DNA of 64,000 bases from Reticulitermes lucifugus (taxonomy: Eukaryota > Arthropoda > Insecta > Blattodea > Rhinotermitidae). Below are positions 23,080 to 35,248 of this stretch, piece after piece. The stretch spans positions 147,641-211,640 of the forward strand of contig JAKCWW010000005.1 in assembly GCA_026260175.1 (NCBI GenBank). Reading direction: 5' to 3'. The notes below the pieces were generated by a model, which saw only the letters and a list, made by a program, of their open reading frames with translations, did not search any database and was not told the origin of the DNA. The number at the start of each line of letters is the position of its first letter. Position 1 is the stretch's first letter. Both the position numbers and the translations under genes were made by a program.

Positions 23080-23150
23080 TCCGCCTCTCACTCACTGTCT
23101 ATCCACCTGTCCGTTCGTCCGTCCGTCCGCGTTACCAGCGCAGGTCCTAC
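23080..23150 (+). repeat. Short (GTCC/TCCG)n tract
   Basis: CTGTCCGTTCGTCCGTCCGTC lies in a CT-rich block and is the edge of an otherwise unclassified stretch. Confidence 0.6.
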
Positions 23151-23898
23151 AGATTACCGTACAGTTTGGTATTGAAGACTCTGAAGTAAATCTGTCTAGA
23201 AACTTCAAATTTTTTTAAAGTGAAACAAAAATATAGGGCACTTTGCACAAAGACCTAAGTATGTTTATTCTTGCCGGCGGCATAAAGTAGCCATAACGCT
23301 CAATAATCTCAGACTATTGACAGTGACATTTAGCTCAACATTACAAACGGAGCACATTGTTGCTCTTCCTTTGCAAAAATGATTATGCAAATGCACCACA
23401 GTGTTAGGTTGTACGTACTGCCTCTGTTGTTATTTAGTAGGAGTACATGCGTCGGCTAGAGTGTGTGTATATATATGTATATAAAACATTTACATACAAG
23501 CTCCGAACTTACATCAAGTGTTTGAAGAAAGTAGACGGAATGTGAGTTCATTTGAAGTGCAGTATGTGTTGAACAATGAGAACAATGAGAACGGGCACCC
23601 TATATCACAATTAATTAACATAAAACAAAATTAAACTTTCACAGATTTGTTATTAATTGGATATCCACAAAGAAAGATTACTTTTCCAATATAAAATAAA
23701 ATTGAATACGTATGTTGGTATCTTTAAAACTTTGAGTACTGGCGTCACTTTTGGCTTATTATGTTACTTCCAATGTTGATGTTCTGTTTATCATAAACAT
23801 GTTTCAGATAGACTGTAAGCCTGTTATTTTGCTTGGATTATACTCTGTAAAAAAAGTGCCCCACGTTAGGTACTGAAAGCAAGGAACTAGTTATGAAA

Positions 23899-24162
23899 CT
23901 GAGTTTAAAAGAGATGTACGCTCTTCTGGGATATTACGCAGCATATATTGGTAGTTTGTTACTGACGTTTCGGGACAACCTATCGGTCCCATTTTCAAGG
24001 GTCAAGCAGTCTAAGACTAAGACTGCTTGATCTTTGAAGACGGGACTGATATGTTGTCCCGAAACGTAGGTAAAAAACTACAAATCTACGTTGCGTAACA
24101 TCCCAGAAGAGAGAAGATTTCATTTACTCCCCGGCGGAAGACTGAAATCTGAGTTTAAAAGA
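23899..24162. mobile_element. Fold-back insertion with perfect 14-bp target-site duplication
   Basis: CTGAGTTTAAAAGA is repeated exactly at 23899-23912 and 24149-24162, enclosing a 236-bp insert. Arms of 91 bases (23921-24011 and 24021-24111) are inverted copies with no net indels. I count about 14 mismatches, around 85% identity. They meet at a 9-base centre, with the innermost nine bases of each arm perfectly paired. The right arm carries a degenerate hammerhead-like block (TTGAAGA, GGGAC/GTCCC stem, GAAACGTA at 24034-24068), mirrored in the left arm. A unique 37-base tail (24112-24148) ends the insert. It is the same family as 7763-8016. No ORF is present. Confidence 0.88.
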
Positions 24163-24169
24163 CTTATTT

Positions 24170-25880
24170 TTAGCCGACTCAATGTTTTCTTTGAGGCCTG
24201 TCAGTCATCGTTCTTCTTTGTTAATTAACATTTCATTTACTTACTTTTAAAAAATGCTTGAGGGGCACTTACAAAGAACCTTTTTTGTTTTCCATGTGAT
24301 GATATGTGAAATAACGTAAGTCATCCTTATGTACGCCATTACACATACTGAGAATTGGAGGTAAAGTTCCACTAATTCTTAAATCTGCCAAATTGAATCA
24401 CAGCAACCGATTTCGACTGAGAGATTCGATGTTACCATTGCCGTGACTCTGACTATTACCGCTTTCTGGGATGTGCTGCTCTCACGTCAGGGAGAAAATT
24501 ATTGAGTTTGAAAAACCATTCAGATTTCCTGAATTTGAGTTTTCAAAAGACTACACAGTCTCGCATTCCAGAAAATATTTATTATCAGATCTACAGTCAT
24601 TTTTGTGCAGCCATAAGTAATTCTAAATAGCACTGAAATCGAAGATTTACGAATCAGTTTTCAGTAAGGGCAGATAGTGGAAAATGACAAATCTTACCAT
24701 GAGAAGACCCGCAGCACTTTCGTATCCAGACGTTGCTCGTTTAATTTATCTTCCCTTCACACCCTTTTTATTTATATCACTATAAGCTGGGATGAAATCC
24801 CTTATTTGTAGGATTGGTGTTGATTGTAGAATTGTGATACTATCCTTCAGCTGTCAGAAAATTCACATAGAAACTTGGTATCTCAACATATCATACTGGA
24901 TACTCGTAAAAAACTCCTCACTTCAAAATGAGATTTCGGATATTTTCAATTTTCAAACGCCGTTTCAAAATTTACTATTAAAGATAAGTATACGCTGTAG
25001 CCCACCACTTTACTACAAATACTCTCACGGAAAACCTATATAGGCCTACCACGAAATGCAGCAAGCTTGAGTGCCTTTCTGTGTAGGATTTTGGACCACT
25101 TGTTGTGTTATTACTGAGACCAGCCCGCTATGTGCAAAAAGCTTTTGTGTGTTATTCAAACTTAATCGCTAAGCTCACTGCACTAAGATGTAGCGTAAAT
25201 TACCAGCAGAATGATTCTGGAATATACATAATAGAAATTATTTTCAAAATGAAGAATTCAAATATCAGCGGCATTTATTAATATTATTATTGTTATTATT
25301 ATTATTTTATACACAAATTAAAACTAAGTACACGTTCCTTATAGATGTAGGCTAATTTTTCAGGATACACAATTAAAATTTCTTGTTGTCACCACGTTGC
25401 CTGTGTTACATTACACATAAGTAACATTCCGCTTACATCGCCAAACGTGCAACTACTGATCTCCGTACCAACGCCTTGTATCTACCTCAAAAGAAGCATT
25501 ATTTACTGTCATACAACCAAACGTGGAAGAAAATGTTTCCACGGCTCCAAAATAGTTATTTTAGAAATTATTTTCAGAAATATTTTATATATTCTCAATA
25601 TTTCTTACTAGACATTACCAAACGTGTGGTGCTACTGTTACTCCAATCTCATAAAACTTGCGCTTTCGCCATAATTATGTTAACGATTATAGGAAACTGT
25701 AATTAAGACCTTGGAGTTTCTTGCACTGGTATGATGCTCTACAAATTTTCGTAAAGATAGGTAAAGTGATTGAAAATTTGAAAGCCTGAAAGACACATAG
25801 GCTGCACAAAAACATTCGTACAGCCTGGTGTTCACGTAAGAGAGATTTTCGAGTCTAATTTGGTCACTAAAGACGGAAAC
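24170..25880. other. No recognisable feature apart from a short TTA run
   Basis: A TTA-rich microsatellite sits at about 25278-25306. Nothing else is supportable; the 24792-25043 frame shows no motif. Confidence 0.5.
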
Positions 25881-25886
25881 AGTAGG

Positions 25887-26058
25887 CTTTATGGTCATCA
25901 CACACACTCTGTGTTTCTCCACAGTAAAACTTTGTGGTCATCACACACACTCTGTGTCTCTCCACAGTAAAACTTTGTGGTCATCACACACACTCTGTGT
26001 CTCTCCACAGTAAAACTTTGTGGTCATCACACACGATCTTTGTCTCTCCACAGTAAAA
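25887..26058. repeat. 43-bp minisatellite, four copies
   Basis: Four head-to-tail units of exactly 43 bases begin at 25887, 25930, 25973 and 26016. Each contains GGTCATCACACAC and CTCCACAGTAAAA. The middle two are identical; the outer two carry a few changes. A partial fifth unit (CTTTG) leads into GACAGATTTGTATGAAATTT, a flank that also looks repetitive. Confidence 0.97.
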
Positions 26059-26059
26059 C

Positions 26060-27005
26060 TTTGAAGCAATTGACAGATTTGTATGAAATTTGGCACAAAT
26101 ATTACTCCTTGCGATAATACTCCAAGGCCGTAATTTTTAAGCACATTTATTGGTCATAAAAGAAAACACATTTGTAAGCTGCTGGTCATAATACGCAACC
26201 AAACATATTTCCAAAGCTCAAGTTCATAAGATAAGACGTCTCGTTGGATAAAGTACCAAAATCTTTATAAAAGAGCATCAGAGACGTATGTAGGATTCCC
26301 GAAGTCTCCGTGGCGCTGGGGAACAAGCCCGCTACAACATGTCCGTCTTTCGGACTGGGTTCCTTTCGTCTGAAACAAGGCAATGCTGTGAATTTCTGCT
26401 ACGCCTTGTGGGAGTAACTTAGCTAAAAATTATGTCTTGAAAAGCAGTAGAAATTAAGTGTGACGACAGAAGTACAATGTTGGGTAAAGTGTATCGTGAG
26501 TGAAAAAGAAGAGTTTAAGAAGATGTACGAAACATCGCATGAATATGTGCAATGAGAGACAGATCAACAAGAATCGTAAGAAATAAAATATAGACTCCAC
26601 ACAGAAAATAAAGTTCCACAGGATATGGACATATATTTCATTACCCATTTTGATTCGATCCATTTTCGTTTCCAATTAATTTAATTGCAATTGTAATTTG
26701 AAAGTAATTGGTTAGTTTGATAATGCAATGGCCGCACGTATGATGATGGTACGACAGTACCGAAGCCTTTAACGGAACAAAGTTTGACTTTGTTGCAAAC
26801 GACTGTAATGTTTAGTGAAAAATATTTGGTATAAAATTATTTATGAACAACTATCCCATAATTTCAATTCAGAAGTGAAAAAATCTTTTTAGTTTTCCAT
26901 ATTTCTCAATTGCAAGTTAAATTGGCCTGCATATTCTGGAATATTTTCCGTCTTACCTTCTTTGCTTAATGTGCAGTGTTTTACATGTGTGAAAAGTATA
27001 ATGTA
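26060..27005. other. No recognisable feature
   Basis: AT-rich sequence with no supportable gene or repeat. Confidence 0.5.
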
Positions 27006-27006
27006 A

Positions 27007-27260
27007 AGCAGTCCCTGTATAGGCCAGAAGAGACCCTGAGGGTTCCAGGATGTTGAGGCTCTCAGATTTTCAGATAATCGGCACGTGAATGTGGTAAGAT
27101 TGTCAGCCCTAAGCACCGGCCGCCTTTACCCCCCCCCAGGAAATATTCCTGGTACCCATCTCTCTTAGAGTCTGAGTCGAACCCAGTGCTATAGCGCGGC
27201 CGGAAGAATTAAGTCCTGCGTGTAGCGCAGTGCCTCAACCAACTGCGCTACCGCGTGCCC
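27007..27260 (-). repeat. tRNA-derived SINE family 1, copy B
   Basis: The minus-strand head at 27260-27200 (GGCACGCGGTAGCGCAGTTG) has a clear A box, but the B-box region is deleted or ruined: the sequence jumps from CACTGCGCTACACGCAGGAC to the body. The body matches copy A (GGGTTCGACTCAGACTC, CCAGGAATATTTCC, GAGAGCCTCAACATCC). It also contains a run of nine C at 27128-27136. Confidence 0.88.
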
Positions 27261-27810
27261 CAAATATCTAAGACAGTGCTCCTACAATATTTAATATGCA
27301 TACACCTTGATTTCTTCCTCATGTATATACGAGCATGACCGTGGATTTATTTGTTATTCGTTGTTCCAGGGACATATTCCCTTTTGCAGCTAAGAGATTC
27401 AGTTTCATATGGTGCTCTTAACGTTCTTATATTCGTTGTTATACCAGTGGGTTGTCAAAGTAATGGCATGAGCCGGACGGTTTATGGCTGTCTAAAGCTT
27501 TTGACATCTGAGCAGCATGCACGCGAAGAGTTGCACCATTAGGAAAAATACTACATATCTAGATTTAAGTAACTGGACAGAGAAAGGTCAGATGATTTTA
27601 TAGGGATAGAAGAAACAGCTAATGGGCACAGTAGTACAGTTTGCAACCTTTAAATGCCATGTCGTGGCTCGGCTCTATGTAATTGGCTAATGTGTATGTA
27701 CTGGGCCTACTTCTTTCCACTGTACCTCTCTGTGGGTTTAGTACGTACCATCTCCGAATTATAGGGGGTAAAACTAAAATACCTCTGCCCTTTTCGCGAG
27801 TAACATGCAT

Positions 27811-27909
27811 CAAAGTAGATAAAACCTGACGAATTTATCTAGTTTAAAGTAGATAAAAGTAGATAAAAGTAGCCAAGTGTAGAAAGAGTAGATAAAATCT
27901 GACGGTTTA
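27811..27909. repeat. Short tandem and nested direct repeat (AGTAGATAAA)
   Basis: The ten-base unit AGTAGATAAA is tandem at 27848-27867 and recurs at 27814 and 27887. The two outer copies are each followed by a similar (A)CTGACG segment, so a roughly 75-bp block is itself duplicated. Confidence 0.8.
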
Positions 27910-30640
27910 AAACCAAGACTTTTAACACGTTAGGCCTAATTAAGTTTGCTTACCTTTATATCTCAAATTTCTTTAGGTTTCTCTCCATTTAAAAAATCAG
28001 TGCCTTTGACAGGAATATTTACTAAAAAAATAGTCTTAAATTTTTCACGGTAACATTGACGGCTATTTTCCAAAATCACGAAGTTAGCAGAAAGAAACTG
28101 AATGCTTTATATTTGGGGATTCAAAAACAAGAGTTATTCTTCTCACCCAGTATTCCAGGATTCGATTGGTTGCTAATATTCTTCTTATGACAATATTAAA
28201 ATATACAAATAATAATAATAATAACACTTACATACAAAAATGAGGGAACTTGCATTCGTAATTTACTCTCTGTCTCGCTACCAACTTTAATTTTTTAGTA
28301 GTAGTGATTTTATAAATGGGTGAATAAAGGTAAAGAAAAAAATATATAAAATTGTAGGATTGAGATAAGCAAAGAGGAACTATTTTTTGATTGTAAGAAG
28401 TGGGAAGAATGCTCAAGTAAAAAAAATGGGTATTTGTTGTCCTAGTCTCTACTTTACTTAAGGTTCAAGGCAAAGGTTGTAAAATTGTCTTGTAAAACCT
28501 TACATTACTTTCAGTTTCAATAGGAAACCTCAAAGGAAATATTACCAGTCTGACATTTAACGCCCTGAATAAGAAACTGCACCGTGGTCAGGTAACTTAA
28601 ACCCGGAAATAATGTTCTTAAACCTTTCATGTTGTTATGTCTTAAAATGCCCCTTTATTGCCAAATACCATATATCACGGACGAAGAAACAGTAGGAGGA
28701 GAAGTTAAGTTTTAAAACTCTTAAAGTTCGATGACCTAAAAGACTGCTTAGTCACATTCTTAACTGTCGTCGGAGAACCCTTTGATGGGCGAACAAAAAT
28801 GTGAACCAATAAAACCTTTCCCTTTCGAATTTCTCAAGAAATGTTGTGTTATTGTGTCGAAAGAAGGTAATGGCATAGACTGCAGGGACTTAGAACGGCT
28901 AGCATGGTGAATAGTAAACACTGACCATAGCATGAGGGTTACACAACTCTAGCTTTCCCCTGGAATTCAAAGATGCAAAGTTGCCGAATGTACATGTGAG
29001 AATTATAGGTACACACTCATATGTAGAGACATATAAAATGTGCAGGTATCTGCAAAATGAATTCATCTCTATGTTATAATCTTATCATTAATAACAGTAT
29101 TACTACTACTACTATTACTACTACTACTGTTAGTAGTAGTAGCATAAAAATAAAATGAATTGGTCACAAATTTTAGGTTATACAAAGCCTTTCACTGCGT
29201 TTTTATTTTGCAGGTGAAAGTGGGCTTAAAATTGACTTATTAAAAGCATAAAACTCTACCATTAATTAAGAAAACAAGCATCAGAAAGAGGAAGTCATTT
29301 TGTATAATCAAATATTTACCTTTATAAGCGCACAACTGCACCCTTTACCTAATTTGTGTGTGCACAAGAAGACTACAAAATTCCAAGGTGCAAAATATCA
29401 CGTAAATGTGTGTGTACAGATATTTCGCCTCGTATATCGGAAGAGAACGCGTATTCTTCTATCTGCAAAGCCATTGCACTCTCCTATACTTCCCCTAAGG
29501 TTTCGTAAAATCTTCGCTGTCCTCTGACAACAATCCCACCTACACTTCTTCAGTTCACCACCCACTCCCCCTTCTTCACATCATCCTTGACAATTTATGA
29601 CACCAAAGGTTTAACCCTTTGCGTCGTATTATCTCTCCTAGGCTAAAGAAAACAACCCTTCTAACCCTAACGCGGGGTTGGTGGGAGGGTTATAGGAAGA
29701 TTTCGTTTTACAACTCGAAGCTTACACAACATCAAAGCGCGGTTTTGGTATGTGGCAAGGGAAAAATATATACGTTTCTCTTACGTTTGCTTTTTTTCTT
29801 GCGTTTACTGAGAATTCCGTGGTTACAGTGACGCGTGGCATAGAGTTCAAGGGTCTGTTGCTTGACCAGTGACATTTTGAAATATCTTATACCAACGGAC
29901 TTCAGTGTTGTTTTTTTTTGGCACACATTTCCGCCCGAGGAGCTAAGAAAATGCATCCAACCAGCTGAATGTTCGCACATGAAGAAAAATGTTTTCTGTC
30001 TCTGAAGAATTTGGACGCATACGTCGTTTTCGTGATACATTGGGCAATACTGGCAAAGTTTCTTCTAACTCCATAGAACGATTCCTATATTCTGTGAAAA
30101 ATGTAAGGTAATATTCAGCTTATATTTTTTCCGCAATTGGGTTTTTATCATAAATAGGACGACATCCAATCTTCCACATTTTATACGCATGTGATCTATG
30201 ATTCTTTCAGAGAGTAAAAGATGATAGGCTTTGCGACGTATAATATATAAAGCTGCACACAAGAAATCCGCATCAACGTAGTTGAATCTTAAGTCACATA
30301 CGTATTACGCAAATGAAAAAAAACTTAACACAAGCCGTTTTATTCTGATAAAGGAGAGTCTAAGAACATTAATTCTACAAAGAAGAAATTCGTGGCATAT
30401 AGACATATCATATACTAAGATATTTACTTACCGAGAAGTTTAAAGCGAACATTATGACCGTACTTTCCTTTCTATTCTTACATGTACAGAAGGAATGTTT
30501 CTTTTTTCTTGCTAATGTCTATTAAACTTACACTGCTCTTATGTCAGTAGGCTTGCATATAACAACACGAGAATTGTTATTTTAATGCAACTTGACATCG
30601 AAGAAGTTCAAAACGAGTTAGGCAACGTACTTATAACGTA
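27910..30640. other. Mostly featureless; trinucleotide runs
   Basis: Short AAT run at 28208-28225, and ACT runs facing TAGTAG runs at 29098-29143 that could pair. No gene motif was seen in the frames at 29300-29527 or 29732-30040. Confidence 0.45.
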
Positions 30641-30643
30641 AGT

Positions 30644-30880
30644 TTGTGGTGCGTTCGCGTAACCATTTTTGCAGAGGAAACATTAAAATGCACTCTGTGT
30701 GTTGTTGAGCTACACGTCACTGTCAACTATATAGAAATGTTGAGTGTTGCACAAAAATTCTTATATGGCAAATTTATTCCGCCGGCAACATTAAAATGTC
30801 TTCATGCTGCGCTGAAACAAAGGAATGTTCATTTGCTCGTGGCCGCCTTTAGACGTACAATCTGGCTAAACAGTTCGTAA
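30644..30880 (+). pseudogene. Coding-like 78-codon frame, unidentified
   Basis: The frame reads with balanced amino-acid composition for AT-rich DNA (IEMLSVAQKFLYGKFIPPAT, then LKCLHAALKQRNVHLLVAAF). It is not compositionally biased like its neighbours. It ends without a recognisable domain and has no splice or promoter context. It could be a fragment of a transposon protein or chance. I cannot assign a function. Confidence 0.25.
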
Positions 30881-31224
30881 TGACAAATAAATGTTTTTCG
30901 TTTTCGCAGGCTTTGTAAGCGCTGCCTAACACAATTTAGGAAACCAGACGGTATTAATCGACTATACAATATACATTTTTTGACGTATTTACGAAAAAAT
31001 GTGGCTATGTGCTGAAAAAAAGTAATGTTTTTTTTTTGATTTCGGAACAACTTGAAATCGTATTTGTTTTATTCTTGTACTAGATTTTTGTATTAGACTA
31101 CATATGAATTCCAAGCACACATTAAAAGAGACATTGCCAGTAGCCAGGGTATACAGAACCGAATAAGAGAATGATTTTTATATTGGAGAGGAATTGAAAA
31201 GAAACCGTCATTTTATGATGTGAA

Positions 31225-31330
31225 AGAAATAAAACGAAGAGCGTTGTAGGATAGCCAGCCACAGGGCGAAGGCTTGAACCCAGGATCTCCCGATTACTAA
31301 TCAGGGCTTCCACAAACTCGACAGTAACTT
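31225..31330 (-). repeat. tRNA-Thr(AGU)-like fragment, probable SINE head
   Basis: On the minus strand, CCTGA-TTAGTAA-TCGGG (complement of 31287-31303) forms a five-pair anticodon stem with a seven-base loop carrying AGU. It is followed by GAGATCCTGGGTTCAAGCC, a variable loop and T-arm as in eukaryotic tRNA-Thr. The 3' side of the T stem does not pair and no acceptor stem or CCA-ready end is present, so it is not a functional tRNA gene. It lies 46 bp from the palindrome that follows. Confidence 0.5.
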
Positions 31331-31444
31331 TCGGTTTTCATATGCTATTAATTAGCGACTTGCAATAAGAGGAGTGTGTCAAATTAAAATAAAAAGACCA
31401 ACAAATGCACTATTTAACTACTTTAATGTAGTGTCCTTGTATCA

Positions 31445-31484
31445 CCCTACACGTGTTTCGGACTCAAAGTCCATCATCATGGGG
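31445..31484 (-). ncRNA. Hammerhead-like motif, left palindrome arm
   Basis: On the minus strand: stem I CCC (31481-31483) with GGG (31445-31447), core ATGATGA (31474-31480), the extra U, stem II GGAC/GTCC with loop TTTGA, GAA (31457-31459), stem III ACACGTGT (31449-31456), and cleavage base A (31448). The first core base is A where C is essentially invariant (C3), so activity is doubtful. Confidence 0.55.
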
Positions 31485-31612
31485 TCTCAGAATTAAAAAC
31501 TACTAAAACAAGCTCATATTGACACAAATGTACATCACTCGTATACCACTTTTGATGTACATTTGTGTCAATATGAGCTTGTTTTAGTAGTTTTTAATAA
31601 TACTACTGAGAC

Positions 31613-31651
31613 CTCATGATGATGGACTTTGAGTCCGAAACACGTGTAGGG
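31613..31651 (+). ncRNA. Hammerhead-like motif, right palindrome arm
   Basis: Mirror copy: core ATGATGA (31616-31622), U, stem II GGAC (31624-31627) and GTCC (31633-31636), GAA (31637-31639), stem III ACACGTGT (31640-31647), cleavage base A31648. Stem I is GGG (31649-31651) with CTC (31613-31615), including one G-U pair. It has the same C3-to-A change as the left arm. Confidence 0.55.
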
Positions 31652-31720
31652 TGATACAAGGACACTACATTAAAGTAGTTAAATAGTGCATTTGTCGGTC
31701 TTTTTATTTTAATTTGATAC

Positions 31721-34700
31721 ATAGAAATGCACGGTGAAAACAGTGTGAAAAAAGAGGAGTTTGTGTTTTGACAAGCACAAACCACTGCAGAATTTAGGAT
31801 TAAAAATTTTTATTTACAGTTTTATTAAGTATTCCGCTTACATTTCATGCAACTCAAACACTTACTCAGATGTTCTTATGAAAGGAGTCTGAGGGTAGTA
31901 AAGGATAAGTAATATCCTTTGCATCCTTCCTCGGCCTTATATTTACTAAATAAATTACAGGCTCACTAAAGGTTCTTCCTGACTACTTTTGATTTTACTG
32001 AAAAAAAATACAGCAATAGCTTTGCTTCATGCAGTTTTATTTAGATTTCTTATTAATGATGAAACATTTTATTTTAGACTAAATGTTATAAGATAGACAT
32101 ACTTTCATGTTAAAAAGTAAAGATAAAAATTGCTTATTAAATTCAACTATTCACATAGACTACATGCATGAATAGAAAGCTACTAATTTTAATATTTTTG
32201 AAAATATACGCAACAGTGGTTTATAATTTGATTTGAATCACATTCGGAATACAAGCTAATTAATTATATGCCTTTTCAAAACCTGTACTTTTCATTAAAA
32301 ATTAAAGGGGCGCTTAAACAAAGGAGGATGCAGGACGCGGGGCATATACACAGCACGAAATAAATAAAACATGAAAAGCCTAAACAAATTTAGTCGGAAA
32401 CTCTGTAAGAAAAATATATAAGCAAGTAGAAAAACAACATAGAAAGACTCGTAAAAAAATAGGATATACGAATGTAGACTGGATTTATGAGCCTCAGAAC
32501 ACAAATATATGACCTGATTTGTGTAAACTGCAATGCAAATTCCGATTAAATAAAATTCTGGAGAATTCTAGAAGAGCTGAGTGCCTAATGCTTCCTACTT
32601 TAGGGATTTAGTTTAGTTAAGTGTGTAAGGTCATAAAATTTACAGATTTAAAAAATTTTGTAGTTTGTCATACAGGCATCTGTGTCTAGTTTTCGGGACA
32701 TTTCTCAAGTAAAAGTAAATGAGTTTATGAAGTATGGCATATTATTAAATATGTCAGTTTTCGGTATATAATGATCCTATTATTTCACGGGACATTCCCC
32801 ATTTTATGGGATTGCAAGAGCTCTGTCCCGGTGTACCGCAAAATCCTGTTCGAGACGCCAAATAACCCAGGCTTCTCCAAGTCATAAAAGTAAAGCTTTC
32901 TGACAAAGCTACGAATATTTTCACTTCTACATTTGGAGGAAATATCTGTACGAGTAGGACAGCCTTCAGCCAGCCACAACAGAAATGATTGGGAGACGAA
33001 CAAGTTGTGTAGATAAGTATTAGAGTCTAGATTAAGACTGCGAAGTATATGAAAAGGGACACGTAAAAAACAAATCAGTAAGTGAATCAATCGTCTGTTT
33101 GTGTCGTATTATTTATATTATACACTAATATTTTCTCTTCGAATAGTATAATTTTATAAGAGTTATCTGCTATTAATATTAATACAGTACTGTGACTTTT
33201 CCTTGAATGACAGGTTAAAAATCTTTTCATCTACATCCCTCCGCACCTAAATATTTCTAACTGTTCCGGTTTTCGGGTTTTAAAAAATGTAATTCCTATC
33301 TTTAATATAATTAATCCGTAATACGTCTTTGTATATCGCTCTTCGGCACAATAACCATCCTTATTTCACAGAGCGAAATTTTTTATGCACATCCTACTTT
33401 GGTCCCAAGTGCTACCCGTACAGGTCCTTATGTGTTATTACTGTCAGTAGGCTGTTGGGTACGGACATCTTTCGACATTGACTGCTGGAAAATGTTTTTC
33501 TGGAGCTAAGTACGGAATTTGGCTGATATTCCTTCACTACTGCTTGTGTAGCCAGTGCAAGCTGCATCACCACTGTCTTGGTCTGTGACACAGTACGTAA
33601 TCTGCTATGAAATATCTTACTAGATTCCACTCCTTTCAGTCAGTTATAAAATGTATATAAATATGATGAATATATTATTAAAGTTTCCATGCATCTGCTT
33701 CATCTTATACGCAATTAATAATTGCATTTAATTTAGAGACCGCTTGAAATTTGCCTGATCTGCAGTGTTTCTTCACTGGGAAGAAGCATGGTTAGGCTTA
33801 CTAGACGATATGCATTTTCAAGAATCGACACTTTTTCTGACAAAAATATCAAAACAAACCTCTCTAATGAGGGACGGCATCATAACACAAATGCTACCTA
33901 AGATAGAAGTTACTACATTTTATTACACTATACATATTAGAATTTTGTACAATCATGGATATAAGAATATAATGTTTAGTCCATAGCATCCAAAATTTCT
34001 GCAGCTCGCTGACAATGTGTCTAATGAATGAGAATATCTTACATTTAATCTAAATAACGTGACACTCGAGGCGTTACAGTTCATTGCCTGTTAATATTTA
34101 GTTGCAATTTTAATGTTGCGGTGAACATGTTAGAAACCAACGGACTATATATTAAAGAAGATCATGAGAGCTGTATTTTATAACCTTAGGCTATACGTAG
34201 TTGCAGCATCAAGCAAACAAGATTGTGTAGCTGTATAGACATACACAACAGCAGAATGATATGGCAACAGAATAAAGGAGATGAAATGGTGTTATCGTGA
34301 TGACGACCGAAAAATCAGCAAACATAGGCAGATTGTGTTCAGAGTCCTCGTAAGCTATACGATCGCAACCTTGACATCAAAGCCGCAAGGAAAAAAAAGT
34401 AGGAAATATCGTCAACACATCTAATCAGCAACGGTGAAGACGACAATGACTAAAACGTGTAGGAATACGTGTATAACTTCTGAAGTTGCAAGGAGGAAAT
34501 AAGAAATGCGGACCGAGGAGAAGAGGCTGAGTATATTTACTGCAAAAGGTAGGCTTAATTTACGGTCATAAGGCATTTCATATCCAATAATTTTAACGCT
34601 TTTATGAACCTTTCCGACAGTCTATCGATTCCTGGCTCCATATACCGTTGCTTAGCCACAGATCACGATGGCTTCATTATTCTCCTTATTTTAAAAGCAC

Positions 34701-34985
34701 ACGTACTTGCTTATAAATGTGAAATATTTCAAGCTTAACGTGAATGCAGATGCAAGTACGCCTTCGTGACTGGTTAGTGGGTGAAATTACACTGTAGTAA
34801 GAAGAACGGAGCGGCCTTCCTGAGAAGCCAATAAAAACAGAGCTGGTTAAGAGGCACCCAACCTTTATTTGGAATCCGATAATTCATTACAGTGTTCATA
34901 ACACCGCAACACTTATCCTTAACTTGAACTAAGTAAATACCTTGCAGAGCATCTTATCACATTTCTTTAAAGAAATAGGGAGATC
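31721..34985. other. No recognisable feature
   Basis: AT-rich sequence. The frame at 32785-33090 (-), 101 codons, has no motif I recognise. No repeat was detected by eye. Confidence 0.5.
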
Positions 34986-34987
34986 AT

Positions 34988-35215
34988 AAATGCATGTATG
35001 TATGTATGTATGTATGTATGTATGTATGTATGTGTGTATGTATGTATGTATGNNNNNNNNNNNNNNNNNNNNNNNNNNNNNNNNNNNNNNNNNNNNNNNN
35101 NNTGTATGTATGTATGTATGTATATATGTATGTATGTATGTATGTATATATGTATGTATGTATGTTCGTATATATGTATGTATGTGTGTATGTATGATGT
35201 ATGTATGTATGTATG

Positions 35216-35248
<33 letters not shown>

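Larger units (their letters stand above)
31376..31720. mobile_element. Near-perfect 345-bp palindrome (fold-back element)
   Basis: The left arm 31376-31537 and right arm 31553-31720 are inverted copies separated by 15 bases. By eye they differ at about three substitutions and one indel (a 6-base length difference near 31491/31600), so identity is about 98%. Each arm carries a hammerhead-like core in opposite orientation. No ORF and no flanking duplication were seen. The extreme similarity means recent formation or continuing homogenisation. A transcript would form a very long double-stranded hairpin. Confidence 0.95.

Noticed and set aside
32785-33090. 101-codon minus-strand frame with balanced composition
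   Set aside because: No recognisable motif, no promoter or splice context, and length within chance expectation for 64 kb.
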